Shown: positions 63,047 to 64,000 of the stretch, piece after piece | How positions within the stretch are numbered: the first letter of the stretch is position 1 | How the letters are laid out: every line of letters starts with the position of its first letter | Origin: an uncultured Porphyromonadaceae bacterium | Lineage (GTDB): Bacteria; Bacteroidota; Bacteroidia; Bacteroidales; Muribaculaceae | Reading direction: 5' to 3' | Assembly: GCA_900544305.1 (NCBI GenBank) | Contig: UQUV01000010.1 | Coordinates: forward strand, 15,622-79,621 | Length of the DNA stretch: 64,000 nt | The notes under the pieces: generated by a model | The model's input: the letters and a program-made list of their open reading frames with translations, nothing else | Told to the model about the DNA's origin: nothing | Databases searched by the model: none | Program-made: the position numbers and the translations under genes

Positions 63047-63673
63047 ATGAAAACGACACAATTAAATGAAAAAGAAAGTTTGGCACTCATCACAGCGATG
63101 ATACAAACGACAAGAACACAATTAGGCAAAGGTTCAGGAAACCAGTTTCTCATATACGGAGGTTGTGCTGTAATTCTTGCCAACATTATCTACATTCTGG
63201 TTGATGCAACGCAAAATCCTGTATGGAATGCCCTATGGTTTCTTATGTTCACACCCGGAATCATCCTCTCGTTAAAAAAGGAAAAACCCAAAGTCATCAC
63301 CTATACAGACCGAATGATTAGCGACACATGGAAAGTTGTGGGTTCTTTGTTTCTGCTTACAGCCATTCTCATTTTTGCCATCGGTTTTCTGCTCCTTAAC
63401 ATTTGTAGCTTTACTATCATGATGCCGCTTTCCATCATTTATGCCGCAATCGGCACATCGGTTACAGGAATCGTAATTAAAGACAGACCTTTGACAATCT
63501 GTCCGCTGTTCGGCTTTATTTTTTCCATCTATATGCTGATGAGTATGGTTGTTTCCGATATTTCATTTCCCAATTACTGGAATTTGTTATGTGGGATTTC
63601 TTTCCTTATCATGATGGTAATTCCCGGCCTGCTTCTCAATAAAAAATCTCAAAAGGTATGCTCAAAGAATTAG
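63047..63673 (+). CDS. Six-helix membrane protein of unknown function
   Basis: 208 residues from ATG 63047; an upstream in-frame ATG at 62972 lies on the -7 box and is rejected. A soluble N-terminus (NEKESLALITAMIQTTRTQLG) is followed by about six membrane segments (for example FLIYGGCAVILANIIYILV, FLLTAILIFAIGFLLLNI, LLCGISFLIMMVIPGLLL). No family named. It overlaps the regulator gene by 16 bases, so the two are one unit; the regulator probably controls it. Confidence 0.8.
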   Translation: MKTTQLNEKESLALITAMIQTTRTQLGKGSGNQFLIYGGCAVILANIIYILVDATQNPVWNALWFLMFTPGIILSLKKEKPKVITYTDRMISDTWKVVGSLFLLTAILIFAIGFLLLNICSFTIMMPLSIIYAAIGTSVTGIVIKDRPLTICPLFGFIFSIYMLMSMVVSDISFPNYWNLLCGISFLIMMVIPGLLLNKKSQKVCSKN

Positions 63674-63942
63674 ATCCACTACTCCATTCACAACTTCGTC
63701 TGGCTGTCATTTCCATACTGATGTCAGTAGACGAGGCCGACTTTGTCTACCTGAAGGAAAAAACAGAAGCAACAGCCGGCAATCTAAGTGTTCAGATAGA
63801 CAAGCTGTCAAATGCCGGATACATTCAGGTAAAAAAAGAATTTGTCGGCAAGAAAACCCGCACCTCCTGCCGCATTACAGAATTGGGAAGAGAGGCGTTT
63901 GAAAAATATGTCGATGCTCTAAGAAGTTATATCAACATTTAA
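63658..63942 (+). CDS. Small winged-helix transcription regulator (PF13601-like)
   Basis: 94 residues. A MarR/ArsR-like winged helix covers nearly the whole protein: LHSQLRLAVISILMSVDEADF, recognition helix region AGNLSVQIDKLSNAGYIQVKK and the wing TRTSCRITELGREAF. This matches the stand-alone HTH_34 type. The likely targets are the two palindromes before the operon, giving autoregulation. The following 58 bases to the window end hold no gene that I can support. Confidence 0.85.
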   Translation: MLKELDPLLHSQLRLAVISILMSVDEADFVYLKEKTEATAGNLSVQIDKLSNAGYIQVKKEFVGKKTRTSCRITELGREAFEKYVDALRSYINI

Positions 63943-64000
63943 AAATATTACTGTCCGCTAAAAGTTCATACATCATTATAATGATAGGGCCGTCCTCCGA

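Noticed and set aside
1..64000. CRISPR array, insertion sequence or integrated element
   Set aside because: No regularly spaced short repeats, transposase, integrase or terminal inverted repeats were found; the only tandem repeat is the tRNA-Gly array.

Overview
The window is a chromosomal stretch from a member of the Bacteroidota, most likely order Bacteroidales and probably a gut or other host-associated anaerobe. Several signs agree. Most start regions carry the phylum's promoter signature (-33 TTTG and -7 TAnnTTTG, about 20 bases apart). The housekeeping sigma factor is the short 286-residue type. L28, L33 and a 50-residue DUF4295 protein sit together. The family set is also typical (DUF5723, DUF1599 next to MauE/DoxX, SPOR lipoprotein, CvfB, type II NADH dehydrogenase). 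There is no rRNA, so the genus cannot be fixed. Base composition looks even, and I see no insertion sequence, integrase, prophage or CRISPR array.

Left part (1-13.6 kb), mostly minus strand. A replication and cofactor run dnaN - DEDDh exonuclease - coaBC leaves the left edge, so coaBC is partial. CvfB is divergent from a plus-strand run of DUF3298 lipoprotein, rsmG and an MBL-fold hydrolase. Small envelope genes follow (a holin-like membrane protein, two YtxH paralogues, MarC). Next is thrS-infC-rpmI-rplT. Between rplT and marC lies a roughly 230-nt noncoding RNA with its own promoter and intrinsic terminator, in the place and strand expected for the Bacteroidales-1 (6S-like) RNA. A TPR protein closes this part.

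Middle (13.7-44 kb). Plus-strand genes are ndh, a double META lipoprotein, uvrB with an overlapping YgiQ-type radical SAM gene, an S9 peptidase, and a lipoprotein plus DUF5723 pair. A minus-strand set (transglutaminase-like protein, NlpC/P60 peptidase, dipeptide epimerase) looks like a peptidoglycan-peptide salvage operon. Then come class I fumarase, an orphan PD-(D/E)XK-like protein, rpoD, a methyltransferase interrupted by an in-frame TGA, and prmA. A five-gene tRNA cluster follows (three identical Gly-GCC, Leu-GAG, Glu-CTC), then folE, a SPOR lipoprotein, tpiA, MauE/DoxX, DUF1599, trxA and dnaE.

Right part (44-64 kb). mutS2 converges on a periplasmic two-domain prolyl isomerase, followed by guaB. 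tsaD-cinA, rpmB-rpmG-DUF4295 and queD-queE lead to an operon of SLC13 transporter, cysC, cysD, cysN and a sulfotransferase. That operon would import sulfate, activate it to PAPS and transfer it to an acceptor, with no reductive branch present. A GH9-polysaccharide deacetylase fusion and a small two-gene unit (six-helix membrane protein plus winged-helix regulator) end the window. The last unit has a palindromic operator placed exactly between its -33 and -7 boxes and a second copy in its leader.
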